DNA of 64,000 nt, from the NCBI GenBank assembly GCA_948567375.1, contig OX419761.1, forward strand, positions 8,992,501 through 9,056,500, in the 5' to 3' direction. Positions 63,712 to 64,000 of the stretch are shown here, piece by piece. Each line of letters starts with the position of its first letter. The first letter of the stretch is position 1. The stretch comes from Lunularia cruciata. Its lineage: Eukaryota; Streptophyta; Marchantiopsida; Lunulariales; Lunulariaceae. Made by a program: the position numbers and the translations under genes. The notes under the pieces were generated by a model. The model saw nothing but the letters and a program-made list of their open reading frames with translations. It had not been told where the DNA came from and did not search any database.

Positions 63712-64000
63712 TGTAACACCCATTTGTGCATGTGTGTGGTATTGTGATATTTAGCTTGGTATTACAAGTACTTAAGAGATATTATTTATATAGAGATAAA
63801 GGATGGTTCTATATTAGTCATGGTTAGCTAAAGTTAGTCATAGCTAAGATAGATGGGACCTTACTTTAGAGGAAGTAGAAAAGATGAGCACCACTATTTT
63901 GGATTTTAGTGTGTTGACTTGGTATTATTCCTAGGTGTTTGGCTTTGGGGAAAGAGTTGAGAACTCTTGGGCCCGCAAGCCTTTTTGTTTTGGATTCTTC
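63712..64000 (+). mobile_element. Third C-family LTR (start of an element or solo LTR)
   Basis: TGTAACACCC at 63712. The 289 visible bases match the C LTRs nearly perfectly; I see one difference from both (GATGGGACC against GATGGCACC). The left flank, AGTCC, is the candidate target duplication. It is cut by the window end, so whether it is solo or complete is unknown. Confidence 0.92.

Larger units (their letters stand above)
59352..64000 (+). mobile_element. Element E2: second copy of the methyltransferase-bearing family (partial)
   Basis: The 5' LTR, PBS and gag-protease are present up to 63711. There a C LTR interrupts it, right before the position where E1 carries its DNA methyltransferase. 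It is less decayed and more CG-rich than E1. The remainder, including any methyltransferase, RT and PHD, would lie past the window's right edge. It inserted into B's RT. Confidence 0.9.

Overview
This window is intergenic DNA from a plant with a large, repeat-rich genome. I found no host gene, rRNA or tRNA gene. Essentially all 64 kb can be assigned to Ty3/gypsy LTR retrotransposons nested inside one another. I read element ends directly from repeated LTRs, primer-binding sites (PBS), polypurine tracts and 5-bp target-site duplications (TSDs). Species cannot be named from the sequence. Chromodomain integrases, a tRNA-Asp PBS and C-to-T decay point to a land plant. The names A to F are mine.

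Layout. The oldest layer is element B, a decayed relative of C, left in four pieces (3487-4342, 50040-50966, 56624-56872, 58402-59351). At the left edge B carries D3, a broken chromovirus (2731-3486), which abuts an A-type LTR (1-2730). Element A (4343-50039, TSD TATAG) sits in B's gag. A has 3.76-kb LTRs that carry a reading frame for a coiled-coil protein. Inside A are F (chromovirus, 10957-15760), E1 (minus strand, 15756-28926) with a solo A LTR inside it (19444-23215, TSD CCACT), a solo F LTR (32057-32793, TSD TGCAT), C (34257-42057, very young) and D1 (minus-strand chromovirus, 44220-49839, TSD GCTAA). Beyond A, B also holds D2 (50967-56623, TSD CCTTG), a short A-type solo LTR (56873-58401, TSD TAGTT) and E2 (from 59352). 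E2 is cut by a third C LTR at 63712, which runs off the window.

The most interesting element is E. Between its protease and reverse transcriptase, E1 encodes a cytosine-5 DNA methyltransferase domain. Motifs I, II, IV (PC, then a stop where Q is expected), VI (ENVP) and later motifs can be read on the minus strand at about 23290-24280. After its integrase E1 carries a complete C4HC3 PHD finger (16109-16243). The order is gag, protease, methyltransferase, RT, RNase H, integrase, PHD. A retroelement carrying both a DNA-methylation writer and a histone-reader-type module could methylate its own copies and choose chromatin for integration. The copy here is a pseudogene, but the domain plan is clear.

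Other notable points are near-perfect heat-shock elements in the D LTRs just upstream of a TATA box, a zinc-knuckle leader ORF upstream of gag in C and B, a microhomology deletion that fused F to E1, and nonsense codons mostly explained by C-to-T changes, in two cases proven by comparing E1 with E2.
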